A DNA stretch of 64,000 bases, taken from NCBI GenBank assembly GCA_028583405.1, contig CM053261.1, positions 14,624,783 to 14,688,782 on the forward strand. Reading direction: 5' to 3'. This document shows, piece by piece, positions 50,801 through 60,190 of the stretch. How positions within the stretch are numbered: the first letter of the stretch is position 1; each line of letters begins with the position of its first letter. The position numbers were made by a program, and so were the translations under genes. The notes under the pieces were generated by a model. It did no database searches. It worked only from the letters and a program-made list of their open reading frames with translations, and was not told the DNA's origin. This stretch comes from Pogonophryne albipinna. Lineage: Eukaryota > Chordata > Actinopteri > Perciformes > Artedidraconidae.

Positions 50801-53800
50801 TAGATATCTACTAAACTACAGCATACAAATACAGAGAGTAATGTTGGCCTGTTATACTGAGTGATATATATTTTACACACTGCTCTGCTTTCTGCACGGA
50901 CCTCACAGCTGTTCTCACTGTAACATCTCGACGCGATGAAAGCAGTTACTAAAATAATATCCAGGGGATGCAGGCAGAGCTGTCATTGGCTGAGATAAGT
51001 CCTGCCGTGCGTCAAGCCTCCACCGTTCCCGGAAATGCATCCGCGGAGGAGCCGTGGAGGACCCATCAGTGTCTCCTCGGTTATAGCTCCTCCAGAGAGC
51101 CTCCTCGATCCTCGGTCCTCGATGTGCATTTAGAGAAATGAGATGTCCTTCAACATGGCGCGCTGAAATCCATTTCCGGGTCACTACCGGAGGACCGAGG
51201 AGTCGAGGAGGGGAAATTTAAGAATTGAGAAGACTCTCCAGTGTGCTAACTACGGTGGCTGAGAGGTGCAATTGACAATAACAAAGTGTGAAACACTTTT
51301 GAGACAAATTTATATTTTATAAAACAAATTTACATTTTATAAAACAAATTTACCAAAGAAAAAACCATTTAACATTAACAAATTAACAAGACGCAAAACA
51401 CTTTTACAAAGCTAGAGACAAATTTACAAGTGTCGAAACAAGGGCTGTTAATAACGCGTTAACGCAAAAAAAAATTAACGCCACTAATTATTTTAACGCG
51501 ATTAACGCATGTGTATTTTTTGTCCTCGGCCGCCCCGTAGTTTCAGAGCGCATCGAGTTTAAAATACCATCTACAAGCTGATGCTGACAGCCACGCTCCT
51601 GCCGCCCGCTTGTGGCAGACCACACTTCCACTTCCAGTGTTTCGACACTTATACATTTGTCTATAGCTTTGTAAAAGTGTGTGCGTCTTGTTAATTTGTT
51701 TTTGTTAATGTTAAATCTTTTTTTCTTTGGTGAAAGTGTTTTGCTGTAATGTAAATTTGTTTTATAAAATGTAAATTTGTCTCAAGCTTTGTTAAAGTGT
51801 TTCACACTTTGTAATTGTCGATTGCACCTCTCAGCCACCGTAGTTAACAGACTAATAAAACAGAATACATCTGACAGTGGTGTGAAATAGGATAGCAAGC
51901 AAACGCCCATATTCAGTTTTTATTTGATACATTACTGAAGTGCAGTTTGTTTACCCTCTTAAGCATGAATCATGTTGCCTCTCCCTGCGTGCAGTAAGAA
52001 ATATGATTATAGCCTAAAATACTGTTATCCAGGCTTCTTGGAAACAGAATACATTTACACTGATGATGATATCTTACTGTTGGCTTTGCCCTTGGGTCCT
52101 TGCTTTTGGAATTATTGCTGTGAGACTGACCTCATTTAAAAATTGCAAGATTTGTAGCTGAACCTATGTGAGCATTGAGGAAACAAATCAGTTTAATTTC
52201 TTCTTTTAAACATGCTCTGCTGGTTTTGACGCACATGTTGTAAATAATAGAGTCCAAGAAGCCATGTCATATATTTTTGCTGTCAACTATTTTATTTGTT
52301 TAATTATGGGCCATCATTTTCTTTTCAATTCTTTGCATTTTTCTACACTGAAAACACTTAACATACACTTAAAACTATATAGTATTGTCACCTCTTCCTG
52401 ATGTTAATGTCTTCCTCTCCTCAGCTGACAATGAGAACCACACCATAGGGGAGTCTCCCAAAATCTCCTCAGCCTCCGTTCCTCCAGAGCAGCTGTGGAG
52501 AGGCTCTCAAGGTCCGGCCCATTCCTTAGTAAAACTACAAATCCAGCCTCAAAGTATCCCCCAGAGAAACCACACTGTCAGCCGTAAGTACTTCAATCAT
52601 CTTCATACATCTCACGCTGTGATAGTTAATGCGTACCAGGTTGCCCCCCTGAAAGAGTGGATTCATCCGTGGTTGACTCCTCAGTCGAGTTGAAACACAG
52701 GGGTTTTAATCCGTCTGCAATAGGTTTTTATTATAGCAGTGCAAGCTTGGAGCCGAACAGCCAAATCCTATTTGATTGAAAATATCAGAATCTCTTTATT
52801 CGTCCAAAAAAGGAGAGATTAAAATTGTTCCAGCAAAGTGTAAATGGAGACGTAAAATAATAGAACTCTATTATATGGCATGTACATAATATTTAAAATA
52901 AACATTAATACATCAAAATGAATGCAAAAAATAATAATATTAATAAAATAAATGTAAAGTAAAACAAATAGGTTATAGTGATTTGGGTACAACCCTGTTT
53001 ATATACAGGCTTAAAGAATGTTTTATAACCCCTTGACTAATCATACAGTGTTATTGTTAAAACAATCTGAAATTGTATTATTAGGGAGCCTATGTTGGCC
53101 TTGGGTTTAAGAAGCATAACGTATTACTGCAACATCCCTGGTTTGCTTTCTGCTATAGCTAGTAATGCGGCATTCCCCCCTGTCAGACAGATAAAAAACA
53201 TGGATTAGAGCAATAGCAAGATAAATGAATCTTAATATATTCTCTACATTTTCCCCAAGTTTGAAGTCAATCTGGTTTGTAAAACAAAGCCATGTTTGTT
53301 ACCATGTCATTTATGTCTTATTTATTCTCTGATTCTGTAGCTCATTGCCCCTATAAAGAAACTCTGTATTCTCTGCCAATATATAAAAAACATCACCACT
53401 AATTATCTTTCTTGTCAATGTTTTACTCTGTTTTCCTGTCAACCCATCTGCTGTGCGGGCTGGCAGACAATAATGGACTACCTGAGAAGGAACGACAGCA
53501 GGTGGCTGAGCGCCTCTTACGGGTAATGTGTTCAGATCTGAGCATGCTAAATGTGCTCAACAGCAAAGACTTCCTGAAGTTGGCACAGACCCTGGTGGAT
53601 ACTGGAGCCCGTCATGGTGCCTACTCCACCCGTGACGCTTTTGGCAACATGAGTGCCTTGGCGCTGCGCCAGCTGCCCCGCATGTACAACCAAGTGAAAG
53701 TCAAAGTCACGTGTGCTCTCGGCTCCAATGCTTCACTGGGCATCGCCGTCACCTGCCACTCCCAGACATCAGGCCCAGATGCTTGCTATGTTCTCACAGC

Positions 53801-55440
53801 CTACCAGGTGGAGGGCTCCAGGCTGAAGCGCTATGTGCTCGGTGTGAGGGAGGCTGAGCTGAGGGAGGGGCCCGAGCAGGTCCAATACTGGGTGCAGAAC
53901 GTGCTGTCTGAGTTTGTGATGTCAGACATACGCACCGTGTATGTTTCTGAGCCTAAAGCGTGGGCAGCAGGATTGGCGGGATCACCCCTGGGTGCTGGTG
54001 GTCGGAGCAAGGTATGCCTACGATGCGCTGGGTGTTCCCTCGGGGCTGTCGTCCAGGCGGTTCTTGGGAAGCGCAGCCTCCAGGCTCGAGGTCTTCATGA
54101 GTTGGCTGAGCTTCTCTCAGCGTGCCGAGATATCGCCTCCTCCACCACGCTGTCCCTTCGCGACGAACAGTACTTCAAAACATCCACAAGCACAACTGAG
54201 GACGGAGCACAGGGCGGCCCTGCACAATGCCCAAACCCTCCTTGCTGGGATCGTACGGCTGAAGCTCTTCTTCAGGTCCATGCTCACTTTGAACAGATTT
54301 GCGAGGCTTATGGTCGCAACAAGGCCACAGCTCCTCTCCTCCAAGGTCTCAACAAGCATCTGCTCGGTACACTGGCATGTCTGCTGGCACCTCTGCGTCT
54401 TGCAGCTCTGGAGCTGAGCACCCAGAGGAGACCCACCTTACAGCAGGTGTTACCCGTCTACCTGCGCCTGGAGAAGTTCTTCACATCCAAAGCTGGAGAG
54501 GCAGGAACCGGCCCGGCTAGCAAACTCTGCCACTACTTTCTCGAAGCACTTAAGGAAAACTTCAAGGTACTAAAGTTTGATACATTTTATTATTTTAACA
54601 ATTTGCTATCAAAATAAGAAGATTCATCTTATATACTGTAACACATACAGATGGGTTTCTTTTTTAATCTACTAATGCCAATGGATTTTGTTCAACTTCG
54701 CTTGAATCAAATTGATGATCTTTAAATTGAAACCAATAACAATTAAGTAAACACAATATTAGATTTCACCCAACATTTGATGCCACTGTACCAAGTATGC
54801 ATTGTAGCTTGGTACCCAGCCATACTAAAGAGAGTCTTGTTGTATGACAAATACATATGAGTAATTGGTTTGACTTGCAGTCATTGAAATGTTTTTCTGT
54901 CACTAGGTTGAACGAGCCCACCAGGTCGCCATGGTGCTGGACCCGCAAGTCAAGCTGTGTTCGGTGCCCGCCTACCAACACGAAGACATAATCTCCCGCG
55001 CATGTGAAATGGCTGCTGAAAACAGAGATGGAGGTATGAGTGGTGGTGGAGGAGGTGGTGATGAGCGGGACACTGATGGCCCACCAACCCCTAAAATAAG
55101 TCGCATAGAGGGAGCGGGAAACAATGGCGGCATCATAAGGGGGACTTCCTCCTCTGGTAACGATGATAGTCATAACCAAGTTAGACAAGAGATGTTTCAG
55201 TACCTGGCCGAGCCTCTTCTCCAAGGCACACCTGACCTCTTCCAGTACTGGAGCTCTCTGGTGAACGAGAAGTTCCCCAGGCTCTCCCGCTTGGCCATGT
55301 GGCTCCTCGCTGTGCCTGCTGTGGGCATACGCAGCGAGTGTGTGACTGTGTGTGAGCAGAGCCTGGCTATGAAGAGGAGGCAGCAGGTCACCTCTGAGGA
55401 GATGAATAAACTCATTTTTCTTCGCTCCAACATGGGCTAG
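35502..55440 (+). CDS. znf618: Zinc finger protein 618 orthologue (whole coding span, spliced)
   Basis: The exons at 35502-35820, 36663-36740, 37043-37087, 37337-37387, 42136-42225, 42686-42766, 43687-43776, 46114-46203, 47660-47737, 48553-48597, 49265-49342, 52425-52583, 53467-54566 and 54907-55440 join into one frame of 2838 nt (945 residues). Dropping both candidate cassettes and using the inner donors gives 891. Human ZNF618 is about 950. Visible parts are an acidic N-terminus with an AEICVVIGG block, four C2H2 fingers (about residues 111-132, 168-190, 225-247, 326-347), then a C-terminal domain (about 405-945) with a hAT-type dimerisation motif near 878-915. SUMO-type sites (VKKE, LKEE) lie at the N-terminus and between fingers 2 and 3. 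Mammalian ZNF618 is a nuclear protein reported to partner UHRF2 in 5-hydroxymethylcytosine recognition. The same role here is inference. The start is the first ATG in the first recognised coding exon, and upstream coding exons cannot be excluded. Confidence 0.93.
36140..36250. repeat. Possible interspersed repeat fragment in intron
   Basis: The run gggtcacttctgtatttttt, then acctagacactattttccaa and tgtttttgtgtc, resembles a common fish repeat beginning with a similar phrase. It has no clean ends. The 842-nt intron is otherwise plain. Confidence 0.3.
36663..36740 (+). CDS. znf618: znf618 exon encoding C2H2 finger 1
   Basis: The acceptor is tcacgcag ending at 36662 and the donor is AGAG|GTAAGA. 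The 78-nt exon is phase 1-1. It holds a complete C-X2-C-X12-H-X3-H finger with the GKKYKYYNCFQTH core that marks ZNF618. A 303-nt intron follows, with a C-run before the next acceptor. Confidence 0.93.
37043..37087 (+). CDS. znf618: znf618 short linker exon
   Basis: This 45-nt phase 1-1 exon follows a pyrimidine-rich acceptor (tttccactctag) and ends at a strong donor, AACA|GTGAGT. It encodes a 15-residue acidic/Pro linker between fingers 1 and 2. Human ZNF618 has a linker of similar size here. Confidence 0.75.
37337..37387 (+). CDS. znf618: znf618 candidate cassette exon
   Basis: A 51-nt open segment lies between a good acceptor (ctctctcccatcag) and a GT donor (CCAG|GTACCT). It is phase 1-1 and adds 17 residues between fingers 1 and 2 without breaking the frame. 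I recall no human counterpart, so this may be fish-specific or a chance splice-site pair. Confidence 0.5.
37388..39300 (+). other. znf618 intron, first part
   Basis: AT-rich intronic sequence between the 37337-37387 candidate exon and the hAT element. No further exon was found. Open frames are short. Confidence 0.5.
39301..40482. mobile_element. Non-autonomous hAT element in a znf618 intron
   Basis: The ends are CAGTGGCGAACCGT and its complement ACGGTTCGCCACTG, with perfect 8-bp target duplications TTGTATGA at 39293-39300 and 40483-40490. It is 1182 bp with no transposase. It carries a nested repeat at 39426-39680 and a CpG-rich stretch near 40020-40150. Confidence 0.9.
39426..39680 (+). repeat. 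Teleost interspersed repeat nested in the hAT element
   Basis: It begins atcaatcaatgtttatttat followed by atagcccaatatcacaaatg. It includes cctcacatcgtacaaggaaa and ends near aggacggacagacgtgcaat. This sequence type is very common in percomorph genomes. I recognise it as an abundant retroelement-like repeat but not by library name. Confidence 0.7.
40491..42135 (+). other. znf618 intron, second part
   Basis: Intronic DNA between the hAT element and the finger 2 exon. Nothing further recognised. Confidence 0.5.
42136..42225 (+). CDS. znf618: znf618 exon encoding C2H2 finger 2
   Basis: Acceptor tttatctgcag, donor GATG|GTAACT, 90 nt, phase 1-1. It encodes a C-X2-C-X12-H-X3-H finger with core CDICGKKYKYYSCFQEH, nearly identical to mammalian ZNF618. 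It follows the largest intron of the coding region (about 4.7 kb), which holds the 39.3-40.5 kb hAT element. Confidence 0.94.
42686..42766 (+). CDS. znf618: znf618 acidic linker exon with SUMO-type motif
   Basis: Acceptor cctctctcag, donor CCAA|GTAAGA, 81 nt, phase 1-1. It encodes an acidic linker with LKEEEPVEP followed by YQKIGP. The human protein has a similar V-K-E-E-P and FQKIGP stretch before finger 3, which anchors the assignment. Confidence 0.92.
43687..43776 (+). CDS. znf618: znf618 exon encoding C2H2 finger 3
   Basis: Acceptor ctcttttttgcag, donor ATGA|GTAAGC, 90 nt, phase 1-1. The finger is CEFCGKQYKYFNPYQEH with a final H after three residues. The preceding 920-nt intron includes a GC-rich piece at about 43200-43400 that I could not classify. 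Confidence 0.94.
   Translation, partial: KLGAMSASSAGSSTSTSTHTRSTSLCTHR
43990..45870. repeat. Composite repeat in a znf618 intron, with a ~150-bp tandem array at its end
   Basis: From about 44060 (ttattattattattccgcag) the text resembles an abundant fish repeat. From 45052 to 45870 it becomes tandem, with about six ~150-bp monomers. Each is marked by a GTTKCCATGGMAAC-like palindrome near 45092, 45243, 45391, 45539, 45691 and a decayed sixth near 45838. Monomers 1-3 match 4-6 pairwise at a ~449-bp offset. Confidence 0.75.
46114..46203 (+). CDS. znf618: znf618 linker exon with two in-frame donors
   Basis: The acceptor is ttatcttctag at 46113. Donors are ACTG|GTAAGA after 46191 and AAAC|GTAAGT after 46203. 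They are 12 nt apart and both phase 1, so the longer form adds four residues (GKIK). Human has a Ser-Gly-Lys-Lys at about this place, which mildly favours the longer form. The linker is otherwise poorly conserved and much shorter than the human linker between fingers 3 and 4. Confidence 0.75.
46204..47659 (+). other. znf618 intron
   Basis: A 1.46-kb intron between linker exons, with a C-run near 47328-47337. No extra exon or repeat with clear ends was found. Confidence 0.5.
47660..47737 (+). CDS. znf618: znf618 linker exon (FRRKLE...NSSQNSS)
   Basis: Acceptor tacttacag, donor AGCG|GTGAGC, 78 nt, phase 1-1. It encodes an arginine-rich start (FRRKLE) and ends in TNSSQNSS, which matches the human sequence just before finger 4. 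Confidence 0.87.
48553..48597 (+). CDS. znf618: znf618 candidate cassette exon before finger 4
   Basis: A 45-nt phase 1-1 exon between acceptor cttgtccacag and donor CAGA|GTGAGT. It encodes GTPSPLVASVFSTSQ. Skipping it joins the preceding exon directly to finger 4 as NSS-E-PYTCG, the arrangement I recall in the human protein. Both splice forms are therefore plausible. Confidence 0.65.
49265..49342 (+). CDS. znf618: znf618 exon encoding C2H2 finger 4
   Basis: Acceptor gattttttag, donor GCTG|GTGAGT, 78 nt, phase 1-1. The finger is CGACGIQFQFYNNLLEH-MQS-H. Its KKYKYY core is replaced by IQFQFY, as in mammalian ZNF618. The 3.1-kb intron that follows is largely made of nested transposons. Confidence 0.94.
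49827..50166. mobile_element. Short MITE nested in the 49741-51236 element
   Basis: Inverted ends ACGGCCTGTCCACACAGTGG and the complement of ACGGCCCGTCCACACAGCGG lie about 340 bp apart. Inside are palindromes such as CCCATTCAAAGTGAATGGG. The target duplication is unclear. Confidence 0.65.
50611..50710. repeat. CA-rich minisatellite
   Basis: About three degenerate units of roughly 36 bp (catctacacactgtaccaca type) with CA runs between them. Confidence 0.8.
51249..51844. mobile_element. TA-flanked foldback element (Tc1/mariner-type target) with nested insert
   Basis: Long inverted arms of about 190 bp begin ACTACGGTGGCTGAGAGGTG and end with the complement. TA lies on both sides (51247-51248 and 51845-51846). 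The arms run almost to the centre. The middle (about 51448-51638) is a separate hAT-like fragment. TA fits Tc1/mariner, but no transposase is present. Confidence 0.8.
51448..51638. mobile_element. hAT-like fragment inside the foldback element
   Basis: It starts GGGCTGTTAATAACGCGTTA and carries TTAACGCGATTAACGC, like the subterminal part of a fish hAT family with GGGCTGT ends. Only one end is visible, so the insertion limits are approximate. Confidence 0.5.
52425..52583 (+). CDS. znf618: znf618 linker exon after finger 4
   Basis: Acceptor ctctcctcag, donor AGCC|GTAAGT, 159 nt, phase 1-1. It begins ADNENHT, matching the human segment right after finger 4. The rest is a Ser/Pro/Gln-rich, probably disordered linker to the C-terminal domain. 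Confidence 0.9.
52790..52850 (-). repeat. Possible reversed LINE 3' tail
   Basis: The sequence ctctttattcgtccaaaaaa and ggagagattaaaattg resembles the complement of teleost LINE 3' ends. It sits in the 883-nt intron before the large exon. Confidence 0.3.
53467..54566 (+). CDS. znf618: znf618 large exon, RNase H-like part of hAT-derived domain
   Basis: Acceptor gcgggctggcag, donor CAAG|GTACTA, 1100 nt, entering in phase 1 and leaving in phase 0. It encodes PEKERQQVAERLLRVMC, NQVKVKVTCALGSN and WVQNVLSEFVMSDIRTVYV, all close to mammalian ZNF618. A short Cys cluster (CLRCAGC) follows, then the helical segment that ends FLEALKENFK. The layout resembles the RNase H-like core of hAT transposases without an obvious acidic catalytic triad. 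That reading is inference. The exon is GC-richer than its surroundings. Confidence 0.94.
54907..55440 (+). CDS. znf618: znf618 last coding exon, hAT dimerisation motif
   Basis: The acceptor is tctgtcactag, phase 0, with stop TAG at 55438-55440. It starts VERAHQVAMVLDPQVKL, the place of the LDPR-K motif in hAT proteins. A low-complexity Gly/Asp/Ser insert follows. It then runs LFQYWSSL, FPRLSRLAMWLLAVPAVG and SECVTVCEQSL, which fits the hAT C-terminal pattern of W, FP-L--LA---L--P and SE. It ends MNKLIFLRSNMG, close to the human end. Confidence 0.94.
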   Translation, partial: VERAHQVAMVLDPQVKLCSVPAYQHEDIISRACEMAAENRDGGMSGGGGGGDERDTDGPPTPKISRIEGAGNNGGIIRGTSSSGNDDSHNQVRQEMFQYLAEPLLQGTPDLFQYWSSLVNEKFPRLSRLAMWLLAVPAVGIRSECVTVCEQSLAMKRRQQVTSEEMNKLIFLRSNMG

Positions 55441-58400
55441 GAGAGAAAAATCAACAAACCCTAATCAACCAAACCCTCACCTCCAACCAATGACTGAAGA
55501 CTATTATTTACATACTGTAGGTTTAGACTAACTGTAAACTTCAATGTGTTAAATTACTTCTCAAGACAGATATTTACAGGAATCTCACATTGTATAGGTT
55601 GCAAACACCCATAACACAATACAGCTTATTACATATTCTATAGGGAGAAAAGACTGTTGTATATTACTGGGGACAAAATGTAGGGGTGGAACGGTAACCC
55701 TCAAAAGATTGTCTTGTTCGGTATGCAGCACTTGGTTTGGGATGCAAATGTAAGCAGGATCAGTCTCATCATGGCCAGTGAATTACTCCAGCCTAACGGC
55801 TAAACTGCTAATAGGCTACAATGCTGTTATTCTCACTGGATGGCAACATTTTCAGGTAAACTCAGATTTCACTGCTTGAAACTATTGTCATGCACCTCTG
55901 AAAACATACAGCAGTAAGCATACACATTATTTAGACAATTATCATTTTCATTGGCGTATGACAAAAACATTCAAGAAGTGAATTTAACTGCCACTGCACC
56001 TCTGACAACTAAGTGTAGTAGGTTTATTATTTACTATCACATATCACTGAAACACTTCATTTCAACATATTCTGCCACAGGAAACGCTGAGCAAAATATT
56101 TGCTGCTAATTTGAAGGTTGCTTCAGTGGCCTAAAAATGTAGCTTTGGATCATTTGCATGCATTTTTCATTAAAAAGGGTAAAAAGCTGATAAAACATTC
56201 ATAAGGTTGTTATGCTTTCCCTTTTTGTTTGTTACAAATTGAAAGAAATCACCAATGGTTGGTTTTTGCTGCTGGATATGCAAGGAAAATGGCTAGATTT
56301 GCACAGAAGGGACCATTTGATTCAATTATATTAATATAATCCAAGCTTTTGTTTGAGTTCTCTTAACATGCATAAAGAGGACCGCATCATGTTAAGCATG
56401 TTTGTGCTTTTATACAACAATTTCATTCAGCCTTACCATGGCTGCGTGCCGTGGCACCAAAGGGTAATTCAATAATGTATTTGATAAATATATCTCACAT
56501 CATCATGTAATAGTTGATGTTATATCCCAGCTTGTAGGTCAATGCACAATAATGACTTCTCGAGGTCGTTTTGTGTGGCTTTATGATGCAGCGCTGGTGC
56601 TTCAGATAGTCACATCAATCAGCTCTGTGAAAAGAGACATCAATATCCTTCTCTATACCGGAGACATTTTGTCTGTGCATTGTCCTCAGATAAACAGCAG
56701 TAATGTTATTAGTTTGGTAAGCTTGTACACAAGGATTTAATTTATAATTGAAAACCCTTGTGTGGTTTCCCACTGTGTGTATGTGTATTTTTTTTCAAAG
56801 CTTAATTAGAAAGATAAGAATATAATCATTATTTTATTTATTTTTTCCTCATCTACCATTCTTATAAGCATTGTCTTCCTTATGTGAGCTACATTTTTCC
56901 ATTTTTAAAACAATAAGCTTTATCAAACCTACCTACTCAACACGACTGTTTTCACAACGCTCCTACAGTTAATTATTAATGGTAAATTATTTTCTGTTTG
57001 TAAAATCAACAGGATTTTCTCAGGAATGCACCCTAGCAGGCACCGCCACTTTTTCCTCACTGTACCGAAAACACACAAAACTATGACCTCAATGCGGAGG
57101 TATGAACTGAACCGTGACTTTTGGGAAACGTTCCACCCCAAATACAGTTAGTGCCATTTGCAACAAACAAAGAAATATATATCATCTTTTTCAGGATGAA
57201 GCAAATTCTGCCAGGACATTAACTTAAGTCAACACAAGGTCAAGTGGTTTCATGTTTTATGAATTCCAGGACACACTTACGTGAGCTAATACCTCCTAAA
57301 ATGACTTGGATGAATGGAAGTTATACTGTAAAATAGTTTGTTGCTTCTGGTACTGATACGTAAAGTACTGGTTTGTCATCTTGTTTTTGGGGCCTTATGT
57401 CTCTTTTCATGCGACCACCTACAGTGGGAGCTAATGTCATGCCTTTTTATTGCTGTTCAATGGCATTCTTTTCACCATGTTTTCTCAAGCGTTTATTTTG
57501 TTTTATTCAAAGGAACCTCTGCCTGATGAAACACTGTCCTCTAGTGGTCAAATGTGGACTTTAAAAAAAATGCTTTATTCCAAAGTTCAAGTCATCTCTG
57601 GGTTTCTAAAACAGGTCAGGTATTATTTCAACAATAACACACCCAAGCACAAGTATCCTCTGTATAAGCCTATATGCAGCAGGTCAGGTTTTAACTGGGG
57701 TCATACCAGAGCAGGAAGGTTTATCAATACTGATATAACACTCAATTGTATTTTAGGTATCTTAATAGTTGTGGTGCAGCTTAAATATTGTCTTTTGATC
57801 CTAAAAAGTGCAGTTCAATAAATAAAGGCAAGGCACGTTTATTTACATAGCACCTTTCAACACAAGGCAATTCAAAGTGCTTCACAGAAATGAAAGACAG
57901 ATAAAGCTACATCATATTATGTGAATTATAAACACTCAGAAAATCAATTGTAAAAAAGCATTGCAGTATCATCTTTTCAGTTTTACGCCCCAGTACAACT
58001 CAAGGTACACTCACATTTCACTTTTAGTAAACTACATTGTTCAGTCTCCCATTCATTTCAATTAAATGTAACAAATTGAAGCTTCTGTTTCCTGTTTTGG
58101 AAATGGATAAGAGACTATTATGCCCCGTCGCACGACTTGATTTATTTTATCATCACACTCACCATCTTCAAACTGCTGCACCACCCTCATGATCACATCA
58201 GGATATATTTATGACCCAGGTCTGAATCGTCTTTATTCGAGGCTGAGACTGTGGCAAATTGGTTCAACATTACTGTACCATTTAAGTTTGTTAGGACACA
58301 GGAAGTAGAAAGTACAGGAAGTCAGTACACTGCACATGGACATTTAAAGGGCATTAGAGTAAATGTTTCAAAGTGTAAAGCCAAGAAAAGACGGGTCTCA

Positions 58401-60150
58401 CTAAGAAGCAAAGGTTTTTGGTCCAGCTGAATTCAGCAGTTTTCAGTTATATGAGAAAATGTGTTCGCATTTATTATACATGCATTAATATGACTGTCAC
58501 TCAAAAGTGAATGGCTCTGCTTTGCAAACGGCATCATATTGTTTTGAATAGACTGTTGCCCTCCTATACCTCTAATAACAACTCTGATTTACTGTTCCAT
58601 AAATACACTTCTTTTCTTTAAGAGTATGTTGCCACCCTGCACATTTTTGCTGTCCTCTCTGGTTGAATGCTTTCACCATCAGTAATGGATGGATGTGTTC
58701 TGAAATGTCTTTTTGTTATACCTCTTAATAACTATACGTGATGTTGACCACCTGAACATCACTGCAGCAAGGTGAGAGGTTAAACCACTAGAGGTCAGCA
58801 AAGACAACATTTTAAAGGGGTGTTGGATTACTGTTGGTAACTTTCCTTTTTTTCTTGCATTAAGATTGTTGGAAGGAGTTATAGTTCATTTATATATTCC
58901 AATATGTATCTGTTTTCCCTCTCTAAGGCGTGGGGAATTACTTGATTCAGTGTAACCAATATACTATATCATCGTGATAAAATGTATACTGCTGTTTTCA
59001 AACTGATTTATTTCGCACATTTATATTTTGGTAAAAGAAAATCGTAACAATACAATGTTTTACCTCAGTACTCAGACCCTAATGTTATAATTTGATTAGA
59101 AATCACATGGTCATACAACATTTTGCTTTGGTTTAAGATAAAGTTAAAATACTATACATTTGGTTTTCAGTTTCAAAAGTGATCCTCGATTGAACAAATT
59201 CAAAGGATGTTTCTTACAGTCTTTAGATAAGTATTTTAAATAGGATATGCTCTGGGACAAAAGGCCATTGTTGACGTCATTATGTCAACTTAATTTTACT
59301 TACAAATAGCATTCTTTCTGTTGTTAAATGAGAACTATATCTAAGATATGCATGCTTTTTAATAAGAGAACTGATATATAAAGTTAGAGGCAACATGATT
59401 CACCTCCATCTGATTAAACAAGGACGCTAATTAGCAGATAAGCATCACGGAATTCATCTTGACCTTGTTAGGTGATGCTGATCGTGGGTTGGTGTTAATG
59501 GGTTGACATCATCCATCTTCAGAGGATGTATTGTGTAAATACAAGAGAACTGCTGTTTTTATGCCACAAGGGGGAGCCTTCATTTTAGAAATACAGTAGG
59601 GAACACCAGTAACATTATACCTCTATTTTCTACAGTAGCATTTCAACAGGTTTTTGATATAATAAAAACTCAAGTTAGATACCGTTATTAATCAGCTGTA
59701 AGTTTTAGTTTGTTTGAACTTATTCAGATAATAATTCTACAAAATGGTATAAGAATGCAAACATTGAGATCTGTTCTGTTTAAACTATGGATTATAGTCT
59801 ATTATCAATTCAGGTTAAGAAACTAGTGTTGCTTGCATCCTATTTTAAGGCATTTCTTTTTATACTCTGCTAAAATGCAACAAAAAAAGGGTTTGATTCT
59901 ATTAATTTTGTCTTTTTTATTGCACTGTTGCAGCAGATTCCTGTGTAGCTTCAGATCTGAGTTGTCTTATTAGTAAGCCTAATTTATACTTTTGTAGCAA
60001 CACTATTTTTATATAATGGCAAAGAAAGGGTTCAGTGTCTTTTCTTTTTTTCCTGTGTCATATGTGGCAGCACTGTTCAATGTTTCTTGAAAACATTACC
60101 CACTGTAGTATGTGACGTGTGAATAAACTCCAACTCTGTATCAACAACAC
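55441..60150 (+). other. znf618: Probable znf618 3' UTR
   Basis: No open frame or splice structure is convincing downstream of the stop. AATAAATAAA at 57817-57826 could give a short UTR. It abuts an interspersed repeat tail, so it may belong to that repeat. AATAAA at 60122-60127, followed by TG-rich DNA, would give a UTR of about 4.7 kb. Long UTRs are usual for this gene in mammals. Confidence 0.45.
57827..57906 (+). repeat. Interspersed repeat tail in the 3' UTR
   Basis: The sequence begins ggcaaggcacgtttatttac, then atagcacctttcaacacaag and aattcaaagtgcttcacag. This type of short tail is widespread in teleost genomes and is probably the 3' end of a LINE or related retroelement. The family name cannot be fixed without a library search. 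Confidence 0.55.
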
Positions 60151-60190
60151 TGTTTTGTAACTTCAGTTAAATACTTGTATGTGTGTAGCA
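60122..60190 (+). terminator. Candidate polyadenylation signal
   Basis: The canonical AATAAA at 60122-60127 is followed 20-60 nt later by T- and TG-rich sequence (tgttttgtaa, tgtatgtgtgtag). That is the expected cleavage-site layout. Use by znf618 is inferred from position. Confidence 0.4.

Larger units (their letters stand above)
49741..51236. mobile_element. DNA element with ~35-bp inverted ends, hosting a nested element
   Basis: The left end CTTCTCAATTCTTAAATTTC (then CCCTCCTCGACTCCT) is matched exactly in reverse at the right end, with GAGG/GACTC outermost. There is no clear target duplication. It is about 1.5 kb, contains the 49827-50166 element and a CA-rich minisatellite, and has no transposase. 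Superfamily undetermined. Confidence 0.72.

Noticed and set aside
53941..54417. Second + frame and a minus frame inside the large znf618 exon
   Set aside because: Overlap the conserved ZNF618 frame in GC-rich coding DNA.
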